The notes: generated by a model from the letters alone, not told the origin. Positions 1-8,899 are shown, numbered from the stretch's first letter. The stretch: DNA of 64,000 bases from Amycolatopsis taiwanensis DSM 45107 (GCF_000519205.1 NZ_JAFB01000035.1:1-64000); one strand, 5' to 3'. Numbers and translations: made by a program.

Positions 1-2
1 AA

Positions 3-265
3 CTCAAAGACGGCCTCGGCCTGGACCACTTCGAAGGCCGCTCCTGGCTCGGCTGGCACCGCCACGTCACCCTCACCGCGGTGGCCCAAGCCATCTGCAC
101 CCAGCTCCGACGCACCCCAAAAGCCCCTGCGCAGGCCTGACCCTCTACGCAGTCCTGCGCGAACTCCAGGCCCTGCTCGCGGTCTGGACAGGTGTCTGCC
201 ACACCTGCCGACAACCCGTCCAGACCCGAACCCCACAACAGAAACCCCAGCTCAACAGCACCTAA
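3..265 (+). pseudogene. IS701-type transposase, C-terminal end with frameshift
   Basis: The window opens inside a transposase. The visible frame has GLDHFEGRSWLGWHRH followed by a hydrophobic helix, the usual C-terminal pattern of IS701-family DDE transposases, and stops at 138-140. Right at that stop another frame continues with a convincing protein tail (LTLYAVLRELQALLAVWTG, then a CxxC-like CHTC) to a stop at 263-265. That suggests a one-base indel near position 135, so this copy is probably inactive. The alternative is that the protein naturally stops at 140 and the tail is chance. The element lies immediately left of the IS630 insertion. Confidence 0.6.
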
Positions 266-278
266 CAAAGCGCTACTA

Positions 279-1441
279 GTGCTGTGCCCTGGAAGGTTGT
301 GGAGGTAATCGGGGCTGGCAGGGTGGTGGGTGGAGGTGGTGCTGGTGGCTCGTCAGCCTGAGGTGTTTGTGCGGGATCTGTCGCCTGAGCAGGCGCAGCG
401 TCTGGTGAAGATCACCAGGTCGACACGGGATCGTGTCCGGTTGCGGCGGGCGGGGGTCGTGCTGGCGTCGGTGCAGGGCAGGTCCGCGAGCGAGATCGCG
501 ACGATGTTCGCCGCTACGGAGAACTATGTGCGGGAGGTGATCCACGCGTTCAACGACTCCGGGTTCGCCGCTTTGGACCCAAAATGGAGCGGCGGCCGGC
601 CACCTAAATTCGGGCCGGTCGCCCGCGACCTTGTCTGCCGTATCGGCCGCAGCGACCCGCAGGGACTGGGACTGCCCTTCACCGGGTGGAGCCTGACCAA
701 ACTGGCTGCCTACCTGCGCCAGCGCCACCGGCTGATCATCTCCACTGAGAGCGTACGCCGGATCCTGCACGAGGCGGGGATCTCCTGGCAGCGCACGAAA
801 ACGTGGAAAGCCAGCAAAGACCCCGAGTTCGCGGTGAAGATGACTCGCGTCCTGGCCCTGTATGACCACCCGCCCGCCGATGGGCGGGTGCTCTGTGTGG
901 ACGAGTTCGGGCCGCTGAACCTGCAACCCCGCCCCGGACACGGCTGGTTCCGGCGCACCCACCCGGCCCGTCGCCGGGCCACCTACACCCGCCACGCCGG
1001 GATCCGGCAGATGTTCGCCGCGCAAGATCTGGCGACCGGACAGCTCTTCTACCGGTTCCGCGACCGCAAACGCTGGCCGGAGTTCCTCGACTTCTGCAAA
1101 CAACTCCGCCGCCGCTACCCGGCCGGGAAGCTCTACCTGATTTGCGACAACTACGGCCCGCACGGCAAAGCCGAAGTCACCACCTGGTGCACGGCACACG
1201 GGATCGAACTGGTCTACACCCCGAAGAACGCGTCCTGGCTCAACTGGATCGAGTGCGAGTTCACCGCCCTGCGCTACTTCACCCTCGACGGCAGCGACTA
1301 CCCAACACACGCCGCCCAAGAAGCCGCCATCGCCAGCTACATACGCTGGCACAACCGCCACTGCCACCCCAAACGCCACTTCGCCATCAACTCCAAGATC
1401 CGCCGCCCCGATTACCTACCCAACGTTGCATGACACGGCAC
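279..1441 (+). mobile_element. Complete IS630-family insertion sequence
   Basis: The transposase gene is bounded by imperfect terminal inverted repeats. The left end begins at 279 (GTGCTGTGCCC...) and the inverted right end at 1441 begins GTGCCGTGTCA; both ends share the inner block GGTAATCGGGGC. Both ends abut a TA dinucleotide (277-278 and 1442-1443), the target duplication expected for IS630/Tc1-mariner elements. Ends, target site and an intact gene are all present, so the copy could be active. It inserted just after the IS701 remnant. Confidence 0.85.
330..1433 (+). CDS. IS630 family transposase
   Basis: Cuts and moves the IS element it sits in. The 367-aa protein has an N-terminal helix-turn-helix (about residues 15-60; VQGRSASEIATMF, then ENYVREVIHAF), a second winged-helix-like part, and a DDE catalytic core. 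In the core LCVDEFGPLN carries the first Asp, YLICDNYGPHG the second, and NWIECEFTAL the Glu. This is the DDE layout of IS630 transposases, and the length is normal for a single-frame member. The GTG start at 330 lies just inside the left inverted repeat and the stop lies inside the right one. No frameshift is visible. Confidence 0.93.
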   Translation: MEVVLVARQPEVFVRDLSPEQAQRLVKITRSTRDRVRLRRAGVVLASVQGRSASEIATMFAATENYVREVIHAFNDSGFAALDPKWSGGRPPKFGPVARDLVCRIGRSDPQGLGLPFTGWSLTKLAAYLRQRHRLIISTESVRRILHEAGISWQRTKTWKASKDPEFAVKMTRVLALYDHPPADGRVLCVDEFGPLNLQPRPGHGWFRRTHPARRRATYTRHAGIRQMFAAQDLATGQLFYRFRDRKRWPEFLDFCKQLRRRYPAGKLYLICDNYGPHGKAEVTTWCTAHGIELVYTPKNASWLNWIECEFTALRYFTLDGSDYPTHAAQEAAIASYIRWHNRHCHPKRHFAINSKIRRPDYLPNVA

Positions 1442-1443
1442 TA

Positions 1444-1770
1444 GGCCGGTCGTGGTCGGGCATGATTGGGGGCCGCGTTCGTTCGCTTCGCATGTTCAGC
1501 TGCCAGCAAACCTTCGTCGCGTTGCGGCTCGCCAGCGACCAGCACGCTTTGTGGGCGCTCAATTTGGGGCGGGCGGCTGGGCGACGATCGCGTCGGTCAC
1601 GCTTCCCCTTGCTACCCCTAGGCAGCCGACGACGGTCTGACCTCCACTCGAATCACAGCACCTCACGGCACAAACGATCTTGAAACAATCCCGAGGAGCC
1701 CACAATTGTGGTGAATGTCGGCTATGCCATCCGGGTGAAATAGTCACTGTCCCCGTAGAACACACGGCGA
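1444..1770. other. Intergenic gap, no gene seen
   Basis: About 327 bp between the IS630 element and the GNAT-PIN gene. Short frames on both strands overlap each other and show no recognisable protein. The right end presumably holds the promoter of the GNAT-PIN gene, but I cannot point to convincing -35/-10 boxes. Confidence 0.4.
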
Positions 1771-3840
1771 GTGATCGGTAATGGTAGGCGTGTGGATCGC
1801 GGCCGTGTCCGTATCGCGCCTCTCACGGTGGACAATCATGCAGGCTACGAGGCGGTCATCAAGCTCGGTGACCGGTTCAGTGATCGCCTGGGTCAGTTGC
1901 CTTACGCGGCGTTCGAGGATGCACGTGACGACCAGCGGATTCTGATCGCGACGGACTTGGCCGCGGGGTCCGTCGTGGGTTATGCGTTATACCGGCTGCC
2001 CCGCAACGAGGTATCGCTGACTCACCTGTGCGTCGCACCTGATGCTCGCGGCACCGGCGTCGCCCGTGCCCTGGTGGACGCGATCTCCGAAAAGCATGTG
2101 CAACGCTTAGGGATACGAGCCAAGTGCCGAGATGACTACGAACTCGCCGACACATGGACGGGCCTGGGATTTACTGCTCGCGCGAAGGCCATCGGGCGTG
2201 GCCGGGACCGAGCCCCGATGACGGTGTGGTGGAGGGATCACGGACATCCGGACCTGTTCACCGAGTACGAGGTGCCGGTCGAGCTGCGAGCCGCGATCGA
2301 CCTGAATATCGCGCTCGACCTGGCCAGCTCGGCCGACCGCAAGATGCGATCCGAGCTCCTTGTCGCCGACGATCTCGCGGGCCGCCTCCAACTGGTGGTC
2401 AGTTCCGGCATGCTCGCCGAGATCAACGACGGCGAACGCTCCAGGCGAGGCCCGCTCCTCGAGGCGATCGAGCCGTACCCGACGGTGCACGCCGTGGAGG
2501 CGAGGGCCCAAGACCTGGCGAACCGCATCCTCACCGAAGTCCAGAACACCGCGCCCGACTACCCGGCGAACGAGCAGGATCGCAGGGACCTCCTGCAGGT
2601 CGCCCACGCCGCCGCAGCGGGCGTCAGTGTCTTCCTCACCTGGGACCAACGCCTCATCAACCGCTTGGGAGACGTAGTCGAAGCGCTGACCGGCACCACG
2701 CTGATGAAACCCAGCTACGTGGTACTGCACCTCGACGAACTCGCAAACGCTGACGCCTTCCGCCTCGACAGCCTGGCCGGAAGTACCTTCACCCACGCCC
2801 GCGCCGGCACGCGCCTCGAGCGTGAACTCGACGCGTTCATCGCCGACAGCTCCGGCGAGCGCCGCCCCCAGCTGCACCGTCACGTCCACCAGCTGATCCG
2901 CGCGGGCCGGGAACCCCGAATCGTCCACGATGAGAGGGACATTGCCGCCGCGCTCTACTGCGCCTACCGCAACGGCGAGCGATGGGAAGTGCCGCTGCTG
3001 CGCGTAACCCAGCACCCCCTCGCCGACACTCTCGCCCGCCATCTTCTGTGGAATCTCCGCTTGCAGGCCCGCGACGAGGGCGCCGGTCTGATCGACATCT
3101 GCGACCCGTACCTACCGCGACGCCTCGTGCAGGCTGCCAGCTTCGAGTCTCTCACCGCCGCAGGAACACATTGGTTCGCACCAGTTATCGACGTATGCGG
3201 CGAATCACACGAGGTCGCTGCGGCCGCGGCCCGAATCCACACGGCCGCGGGCCTACCCGCGCCACCTCTGCTGCGCCCCGGCTTGTCCGCGCACGCAGCG
3301 GCAACACTGGAACACACGTGGTGGCCCGCCAAGATCCTCGACAGTCAACTGCCCACCTTCGTCATCCCCATCAGAGCGAACTACGCCTACGAACTCTTCG
3401 GCTATCCCGAAGGACTCAGCACCCGCGACACCCAGCTGTCGCTGGGGCGCGAGCACGTCTACTACCGCAGCGCCACCAACAGCAAAATCATTGCACCAGC
3501 GCGCGTCCTGTGGCTGTCCACCGGTGCAGGCACCGGCAGTGGACACATCTTCGCGGCATCCACTCTGGACAGTCGTGTCGTCGACTCCCCAGAACAGTTA
3601 CACGAGACCCTGTCCTACTACGGAACTTTCGATCTCGCAGCCGTGACCGCCGCCGCCAGAGGCAGCGACGTCGCCGAGGCACTGCGGCTGTCCGACACCG
3701 AACTGTTCCGGACACCGATCAGTCGCCGACGGTATCGCCAGCTCCGCGAGAACCTCGGCACAGGCCCGAAAGAATTCATGGGACCGCAACGCATCCCGGC
3801 CGAACTGTTCGCCGCCGTATACGCGCTGGCCACACAATAA
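1771..3840 (+). CDS. GNAT acetyltransferase-PIN nuclease fusion protein
   Basis: A 689-aa multidomain protein. Residues ~15-140 form a GNAT fold; the acetyl-CoA loop is visible as VAPDARGTGVARALV. Residues ~175-300 look like a PIN-type ribonuclease: an early acidic pair around AIDLNIALD, a middle acidic stretch, and a late FLTWDQRLI block that resembles the conserved end of PIN domains. The C-terminal ~350 residues (including YELFGYPEGLSTRDTQLSLG) are not recognised. The GTG at 1771 is the farthest upstream start and an internal GTG a few codons on is also possible. The ASCH-domain gene follows after 59 bp in the same direction and an integrase lies next, so this looks like cargo of the left element. 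A toxin, tRNA-acting or defence role is inference only. Confidence 0.7.
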   Translation: MIGNGRRVDRGRVRIAPLTVDNHAGYEAVIKLGDRFSDRLGQLPYAAFEDARDDQRILIATDLAAGSVVGYALYRLPRNEVSLTHLCVAPDARGTGVARALVDAISEKHVQRLGIRAKCRDDYELADTWTGLGFTARAKAIGRGRDRAPMTVWWRDHGHPDLFTEYEVPVELRAAIDLNIALDLASSADRKMRSELLVADDLAGRLQLVVSSGMLAEINDGERSRRGPLLEAIEPYPTVHAVEARAQDLANRILTEVQNTAPDYPANEQDRRDLLQVAHAAAAGVSVFLTWDQRLINRLGDVVEALTGTTLMKPSYVVLHLDELANADAFRLDSLAGSTFTHARAGTRLERELDAFIADSSGERRPQLHRHVHQLIRAGREPRIVHDERDIAAALYCAYRNGERWEVPLLRVTQHPLADTLARHLLWNLRLQARDEGAGLIDICDPYLPRRLVQAASFESLTAAGTHWFAPVIDVCGESHEVAAAAARIHTAAGLPAPPLLRPGLSAHAAATLEHTWWPAKILDSQLPTFVIPIRANYAYELFGYPEGLSTRDTQLSLGREHVYYRSATNSKIIAPARVLWLSTGAGTGSGHIFAASTLDSRVVDSPEQLHETLSYYGTFDLAAVTAAARGSDVAEALRLSDTELFRTPISRRRYRQLRENLGTGPKEFMGPQRIPAELFAAVYALATQ

Positions 3841-3899
3841 CCGCGCCGACGTCGCGCGTACGCGTGACAACCATCCAGGTTCGAACTAGCGTTCCCCTC

Positions 3900-4418
3900 A
3901 TGGTTGGGAGTCCCACGGAACAGCTTGTGCTACCCCTCCAGGTAGGGTCACCGTCCGTGCCCAGACATACCCAGGACCACGTAGACGTGCGCCCTCTGCT
4001 GATGTCGCTGCGACCGCGCTTCGCCCACGCGATCCTCGAAGGCACTAAAACCGTAGAACTGCGACGCAGCCGGGTCGCCGCGCCACCAGGAACACCGATC
4101 ATCGTCTACGCCAGCACTCCCGTGCGCTCCGTCCTCGGCACCGCAGTCCTCGGCGCGGTCGACACCGACACGCCCACCCGGCTCTGGCGGCGCCACCGCA
4201 CCCACCTCGGGCTCACCCGCGCCGAATTCAACGACTACCTCGCGGGCGTCTCCACCGCCTCATGCCTACTCATCGAACAGGCACGCCCGCTGCCCGAGCC
4301 CTACGAACTCAACTGGCTCCGCAACCACGCCAGCTTCCAACCACCCCAGAGCTACCGCTACCTCGCCCTGGACGACCCCCAGCCACTGCACGCCCTGACC
4401 ACACCTCACCCCGCCTGA
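3900..4418 (+). CDS. ASCH-domain protein
   Basis: The protein contains RPLLMSLRPRFAHAILEGTKTVELRR followed by a β-rich region (IIVYASTPVRSVLGTAVLG), the hallmark of ASCH domains (PUA-like RNA- or modified-base-binding folds). The GxKxxExRR signature is present. The ATG at 3900 gives 172 aa; a GTG at 3987 would leave only the compact domain and is equally credible. It follows the GNAT-PIN gene closely and probably shares its transcript. ASCH and PIN proteins both act on RNA in known families, so a joint RNA-directed function is plausible but unproven. Confidence 0.75.
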   Translation: MVGSPTEQLVLPLQVGSPSVPRHTQDHVDVRPLLMSLRPRFAHAILEGTKTVELRRSRVAAPPGTPIIVYASTPVRSVLGTAVLGAVDTDTPTRLWRRHRTHLGLTRAEFNDYLAGVSTASCLLIEQARPLPEPYELNWLRNHASFQPPQSYRYLALDDPQPLHALTTPHPA

Positions 4419-4541
4419 CACGCTCGCCGTCTCCTCCCGCACCAACCACGGTCAGACCCCTTCTCGCTTGACGCCCCCGACGCCGCGGTTGACATCCGAC
4501 GCGTCCCGGAGCAGGACAGAAGAACACAGGATTCTTCGGGC

Positions 4542-5939
4542 TTGGAGGTCGTCATGGCGTGGGTGGAGCGATCAGGCAAACGGTCCTGGCGGGTGCGCTG
4601 GCACGTGCCCGGGCGCACCCAGTCGGTCGGAGGGTTTCGAAGTGAAGGCGACGCCCTCGCCTACGTCGCCGACATGGCCACCGACCGGCGACGCGGCACC
4701 TGGATCGACCCCGCCGCTGGGCGCATCACACTCGCCGAATGGGTCACACGGTGGCTCCCTGCCATCGACCTCGACGAGCGCACCGTCGAGAGCTACCGCA
4801 GCCGGCTACGCTGCCACCTCCTGCCACGCTTCGGCAACACCCCACTGGCTGAAATCACCACGCTCGACGTCACCCTGTGGGCAACGACCCTCGGCGAACG
4901 CTACGCGCCCACTACGATATCCAGCCTGATCAACTTGCTGTCGATGATCCTCACCGACGCCGCCGACCAGCACCTCATCGCGACCAACCCCGTCCACAAG
5001 CGCCGCCGCCGCGGCCGGCGCTCCCGTCGAATCACCCGCGAGAAAATCTGGGCCACCCCGGAACAAGTCGTCCACATCGCCGAACAAGCCGGAATGCTCG
5101 GTGGCCGAGTGGCCTACCTGCTGGTCATCACCGCCGCCTGGACCGGCTGCCGCTGGGGCGAACTGGCCGGCCTGCACCACAGCCAACTCGACCTCGACCA
5201 CGGCGTGCTCACCATCGACCCCTTCCTCGGGGCACTGCACGAGTGCGGACACCGCCGCTGGCTCGGCCCACCCAAAAGACCCTCCGCCGCCCGCCGCATC
5301 ACACTGCCGCCATTCCTCGTCAGCTTGCTGCGTGAACACATGGAAATCCACCCGTTCGAGTTCGTGTTCACCACACCCTCCGGCACCTGGCTGTGGCGCT
5401 CCACATTCATCCGCCGCGTCTTCCGACCCGCCGTTGACGGCAAACCCGGCACCGACCTCACGGCAGTCCGGCGCGGCCTGACCTTCCACGGGCTGCGACA
5501 CAGCCACAAAACCTGGCTCATCGCCGATGCCATCCCGGAGATCGCGCAAGCCCGCCGCCTCGGCCACCGCCTCGACAACCGCATCGTCGAGACCTACAGC
5601 CACGTCGCCCCAGAAGTCGAACACCGCCTCCTCACCGCCCTCGAACACCGCTGGCACACCGCGACCCACCAGGACCCGCCGCCCGCACCCGAACCCAGCA
5701 CCCCGACCGAACCGCCACTCGCGCCGGTTGTCCCCCTCTTCGCCGGCACGCGGGACACCACCACCGCTCGGCGGGAAACCCAACGCGCGCAACGGAAACA
5801 CGCCCGCGCCAGCGCAGGACGCGCCAGGCTCATGCCCCAGAAACGCCCCACCCGGGGCGAATGCGGCACCGCACTAACGATCTTCAGAGATCACCATGAG
5901 AACACAAGAAAACCCCTCCGACCAGCACGAACAGCGTGA
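4542..5939 (+). CDS. int: Tyrosine-type site-specific integrase
   Basis: A 465-aa tyrosine recombinase. It has an N-terminal AP2-like arm-binding region (residues 1-55, GKRSWRVRWHVPGRTQSVGG), a SAM-like core-binding domain (~65-160), and a catalytic domain. The active-site residues are visible: Arg in TGCRWGELAGL, HxLRH in HGLRHSHKT, a late His in RRLGH, and the nucleophilic Tyr in ETYSHV. The C-terminal ~90 residues are proline-rich and basic. The gene ends 20 bp before the tRNA-Ala 3'-half repeat, the usual position of int next to att. A second, broken copy of a close relative lies at about 37268-37626. The GTG/ATG near 4542-4554 follows a GGAGG-like stretch. Confidence 0.93.
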   Translation: MEVVMAWVERSGKRSWRVRWHVPGRTQSVGGFRSEGDALAYVADMATDRRRGTWIDPAAGRITLAEWVTRWLPAIDLDERTVESYRSRLRCHLLPRFGNTPLAEITTLDVTLWATTLGERYAPTTISSLINLLSMILTDAADQHLIATNPVHKRRRRGRRSRRITREKIWATPEQVVHIAEQAGMLGGRVAYLLVITAAWTGCRWGELAGLHHSQLDLDHGVLTIDPFLGALHECGHRRWLGPPKRPSAARRITLPPFLVSLLREHMEIHPFEFVFTTPSGTWLWRSTFIRRVFRPAVDGKPGTDLTAVRRGLTFHGLRHSHKTWLIADAIPEIAQARRLGHRLDNRIVETYSHVAPEVEHRLLTALEHRWHTATHQDPPPAPEPSTPTEPPLAPVVPLFAGTRDTTTARRETQRAQRKHARASAGRARLMPQKRPTRGECGTALTIFRDHHENTRKPLRPARTA

Positions 5940-5958
5940 TCGAAAGGGCTTGTCAAAC

Positions 5959-6003
5959 CTGTGGAGCTAAGGGGACTCGAACCCCTGACCCCCTCACTGC
6001 CAG
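5959..6003. repeat. att direct repeat, copy of tRNA-Ala 3' half
   Basis: These 45 bp are identical to 42531-42575, which covers tRNA-Ala(GGC) from the anticodon loop to just past its 3' end. After 6003 the similarity stops, so no complete tRNA can be formed here. A perfect tRNA-half repeat next to a tyrosine integrase gene is the classic footprint of integration at a tRNA 3' end. Confidence 0.9.
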
Positions 6004-6243
6004 CGCCACGACACCCCGCAGTGGCCGGTTGTAGACCGATGCCCAGCCGGAGAGCACCCTGTGCCATCACGGCCAACGCCCCCTCCCACCGAAATCCACG
6101 CTTGGTCGACATAGACCCAGGACGTCGCTTTGGGCCCCTGAAAGTCGCTGCAGCTTGCCAGGCCAATCGTCGATCCTTGCGGCCCTCTCAAGCAAGGTTG
6201 CCGTATTCTTCGACTTGGCGGGTCCCGCAGCCAGAGGAGGGGC

Positions 6244-6849
6244 ATGGCGTGCAACATCTCAAACGAAGATGACACGACGGGCGCCACGTTGAACTCGATC
6301 ATCGGTAGTCCTGGAACAGCTGTGCAAATGCGGGATCTCAACGGTGGAAGCATCCATATCCACTCAAGCGTGACCATCGTCAACGGTGGCCCGTTAACAG
6401 CGCCTCACTCCCTCGACAGAAAACTTCACTTGCTGATCGTGGACGACGAACCACACTGGTTGGCGCTGCTGGTCGACAGACTGCGTCACAATGCAGACGT
6501 GGGCAAGGTGTTCAAGGCGGTGGACGCGTCCGAAGCGCTGCGTCTGCTTGCCTCGGACAATCCGGAGCTCAAGCAGCGCAAGGAGATAGGGTTACTGGTC
6601 ATCGATGCGGTGTTCACCGACCTGCAAATGCCGGGCCTCTCTGGGATGGAGATGGCAAGGGTCTTCTCCGCACTCGACCCCGCGCCGGTGCTGGTATTCG
6701 TCACCGGACACGCACATGAGGCGGTGAACGCCTTCGACCTCGGTGCCGTGGACTACCTGCTCAAACCGTGCGATCAACGCCAGTTGGACCGTGCGATCGA
6801 CCGCGTCCTGCAGAGGCTCCGTGGAGAATCACTACTCGGGCGGCCATAA
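6244..6849 (+). CDS. Receiver-only response regulator with unusual N-terminal motif
   Basis: A 201-aa protein. Residues ~60-195 are a CheY-like receiver: acidic pair in LIVDDEP (67-68), the probable phospho-acceptor Asp126 in TDLQMPGLSG, a Thr in VTGHAHEA, and Lys in YLLKP. No output domain follows, because the protein ends after the last receiver helix. The first ~58 residues are not part of a normal receiver. They contain GTAVQMRDLNGGSIHIH (about 24-40), which resembles the VQ...GGxxxH motifs at the N-termini of actinobacterial NLR/STAND-associated proteins (RHIM-like amyloid motifs). A GGAGGGG ribosome site sits just before the ATG. It is the first gene inside the island after the att copy. 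No kinase gene is adjacent. Confidence 0.8.
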   Translation: MACNISNEDDTTGATLNSIIGSPGTAVQMRDLNGGSIHIHSSVTIVNGGPLTAPHSLDRKLHLLIVDDEPHWLALLVDRLRHNADVGKVFKAVDASEALRLLASDNPELKQRKEIGLLVIDAVFTDLQMPGLSGMEMARVFSALDPAPVLVFVTGHAHEAVNAFDLGAVDYLLKPCDQRQLDRAIDRVLQRLRGESLLGRP

Positions 6850-6917
6850 CAGCTTGAGCTGTCGTTCGCTGCTGTTCAACGCCGACAAGGTGGCTCCGGC
6901 CTCGAGGCATATCGTCG

Positions 6918-8444
6918 GTGCTCACCCGAACTGGTGACTACGAAGACCAAGCCCCGGTGAGGTTCGATAGTCGCGTGCGTCTCACCGACCCGCTCAACGC
7001 CAGGCAGCTGGACGTGCTGCGCTGGATCGCCAACGGCTGTCCGGACGGTGTCATGTCCGGCGACGCCCACAAGCTCACAGCACGAGCGCTGCAGAGCCGG
7101 CGACTGATCACGGTCACCAAACGCAAAGGGTTCTGGTCCGCGGCCGTGACCAGCACCGGCCGCTACTATCTGGAGCACGGCCGCTTTCCCGCACCGTCTG
7201 AGAAGCCGCTCCCCAAGGCCAAGCGCGAGACGCCCTCGCAACCGAAGGTGCGCGCGACCGAGCCGTCGGCCAGCAGCGGGGACACTCCTCGCGAGCCCCC
7301 ACGCCCAGTGAAGAAGCCGAGCGCCGCAGAGCAACTCGTGGCTGAGGTCATCGCGGCCGGTGGGGTGCTGGAACTTCCCGCAGACGCCGACCATGACGGC
7401 TATCGGATGGCGCAGTTGGCCCGCATCGCCAACCGTCACGGTAAGACACCACCTGGCAAGCGGCTCGTGCATCAGATCGTGCACGACGGTAGCTGGTTGG
7501 GTCCGCGGCGCAACCTCTTCGTCCTTGAAGACGGGCCAGCAGGAGCCGATGCCCCGTTGGAGCCGGTACCCGTGCCCGACGAGGTCGGCCGATACCACCC
7601 AGCAGTGTCGGCACTGCGCAAGGCGAAGCGCATCGACGTCTCGCCCGCAGCGCAGGGTCGGGCGTTAAGGATTCTGCACGCAGTCGCCGTCGACGCCGAA
7701 CGTCGCGGCTTCACCGTGTCCGACCACCGCCCCAAGCCCAACTCCCAACAGGGGACTCCGGCTCAATGGCACCTGCTCCTCTCGGACAGTCAGGAAACAG
7801 TGCCGCTGCGGATCAGCGAGGAGACCGATCGCGTCGAGCATGTGCCGACCGCCAAGGAACTCAAGGAAAAGGAACGCCGCCCCTGGATAAGCATCCCCAG
7901 CCACGTCCACGTTCCCAGCGGACGCCTCCGCATCGACCTCGGTGGCCCAGCCGACACTGAACGCAGATCGTTCTGGGCCGACCGGGCGTCGTGGACGCTG
8001 GAGGAGAAACTGCCGGGGTTGCTGCGCGAAGTCGCCGTCCGCGCCGACGAACTGCGCCTGCGCCGCGAAGCCCAGAAACGCGCCGAGACCCAGTACCGAG
8101 ACGATGTCGCCCGCGAACAGGAACGCGCCCGTGCCCGCGCCGCAGAAGCGCACCGGCTGAAAATCCTGCAACAACAGCTCGAACGCTGGCGCGAAGTCCG
8201 CGAGTTACGCACCTTCGCAGCCACCCTCACCGAACGCCTCGCCAAGGCCGACGCCGGCGACGGCACTCTCGCGGAGGCCCACCGCTGGCTGGAGTGGATC
8301 ACCGAGCACGCCGACCGGCGGGACCCGTTCCGGACGCTGCCGGGCTGGCCTGAGCCGCCCCAACTGCATACCTGGGAGCTAGACCAGTACATGAACCGGG
8401 TACACGAGCCACCGGAGATGCGATACCGGCCCGAAAAATATTGA
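6918..8444 (+). CDS. Hypothetical protein with coiled coil, island-borne
   Basis: Not recognised as a family with known function. About 508 aa if the GTG at 6918 is used; GTGs at 6957 or 6975 are alternatives. The N-terminal ~60 residues (LNARQLDVLRWIANGCPDGV) look like a small winged-helix. A basic, proline-rich linker follows, then a middle domain and a long charged helix region (~365-430; many E/R/A with RRxAQKRAE-type heptads) that should form a coiled coil. No transmembrane segment or signal peptide is seen. It starts 68 bp after the response regulator on the same strand, so co-transcription is possible. A DNA-binding or structural role is only a guess. Confidence 0.6.
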   Translation: MLTRTGDYEDQAPVRFDSRVRLTDPLNARQLDVLRWIANGCPDGVMSGDAHKLTARALQSRRLITVTKRKGFWSAAVTSTGRYYLEHGRFPAPSEKPLPKAKRETPSQPKVRATEPSASSGDTPREPPRPVKKPSAAEQLVAEVIAAGGVLELPADADHDGYRMAQLARIANRHGKTPPGKRLVHQIVHDGSWLGPRRNLFVLEDGPAGADAPLEPVPVPDEVGRYHPAVSALRKAKRIDVSPAAQGRALRILHAVAVDAERRGFTVSDHRPKPNSQQGTPAQWHLLLSDSQETVPLRISEETDRVEHVPTAKELKEKERRPWISIPSHVHVPSGRLRIDLGGPADTERRSFWADRASWTLEEKLPGLLREVAVRADELRLRREAQKRAETQYRDDVAREQERARARAAEAHRLKILQQQLERWREVRELRTFAATLTERLAKADAGDGTLAEAHRWLEWITEHADRRDPFRTLPGWPEPPQLHTWELDQYMNRVHEPPEMRYRPEKY

Positions 8445-8468
8445 CCCATCAACGTCGTCTCGCCCGGT

Positions 8469-8789
8469 GTGAGCGGCTCCCTACTGTCAACGGGGTTTGT
8501 TTTCACCCATCGCCAGGGGCCATTAGCTTTCACGCAAGAAGGCTGGCTGTGCCCGGCCACCCTGATCGACCTGCACAACAAAGAACTCATCGGCCACGCG
8601 ATGGCCGAGCACGTGCGCACCGAACTCGTCTCCGACGCGATCACGCTCGCCGCCCGGGCACGGCTGCTCGGCCAGGCCGCGATCGGCCACGCCGACCTCG
8701 GCTCGCAACCCGAGTTCAACCGGTCGTCGCCCAAGATCACCCCGGCTTGTTGTGTGCTGGTCGAATCTGGTGGAATGACACCGGTGTAG
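8469..8789 (+). pseudogene. IS3-family transposase fragment
   Basis: An internal piece of an IS3-type OrfB integrase core: ATLIDLHNKELIGHAMAEH, then RTELVSDAITLAAR and a degenerate GHADLGSQ where HSDRGSQ is expected. The second catalytic Asp region survives, but the first Asp, the downstream Glu and both ends are missing, and the frame runs into unrelated sequence. It is a dead remnant lying between the unknown 508-aa gene and queC. Confidence 0.75.
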
Positions 8790-8850
8790 TTTTAACGCTC
8801 GACCGCACGGCTAAACTGCGGTTGATCTAGCACGGACGATCTTGAAGTTT

Positions 8851-8875
8851 CCAGCCAGGCTGGCTACCTGGTAGC
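8851..8875. promoter_or_regulatory. Twin 13-bp palindromes upstream of queC
   Basis: Two perfect 6-1-6 palindromes abut each other: CCAGCCAGGCTGG at 8851-8863 and GCTACCTGGTAGC at 8863-8875. They end 24 bp before the queC ATG and just ahead of its GGAGG ribosome site. The position fits a repressor operator or a compact leader structure for the whole modification operon. The sites are seen in the sequence; the function is inferred. Confidence 0.5.
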
Positions 8876-8899
8876 TGACAGATAGACCTTGGAGGTGGC

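Noticed and set aside
276..1379. 367-aa minus-strand frame across the IS630 transposase
   Set aside because: Mirror of a clear transposase on the plus strand; low-complexity Gly/Pro/Arg composition typical of antisense frames in GC-rich DNA.
5959..6010. Second tRNA-Ala gene next to the integrase
   Set aside because: Only the 3' half matches; the 5' half and anticodon-stem partner are absent, so it is an att copy and not a gene.
8790..8899. preQ1-type riboswitch upstream of queC
   Set aside because: No pseudoknot-like pattern or A-rich tail is visible; the palindromes fit DNA operators better, and such riboswitches are not expected in this group.
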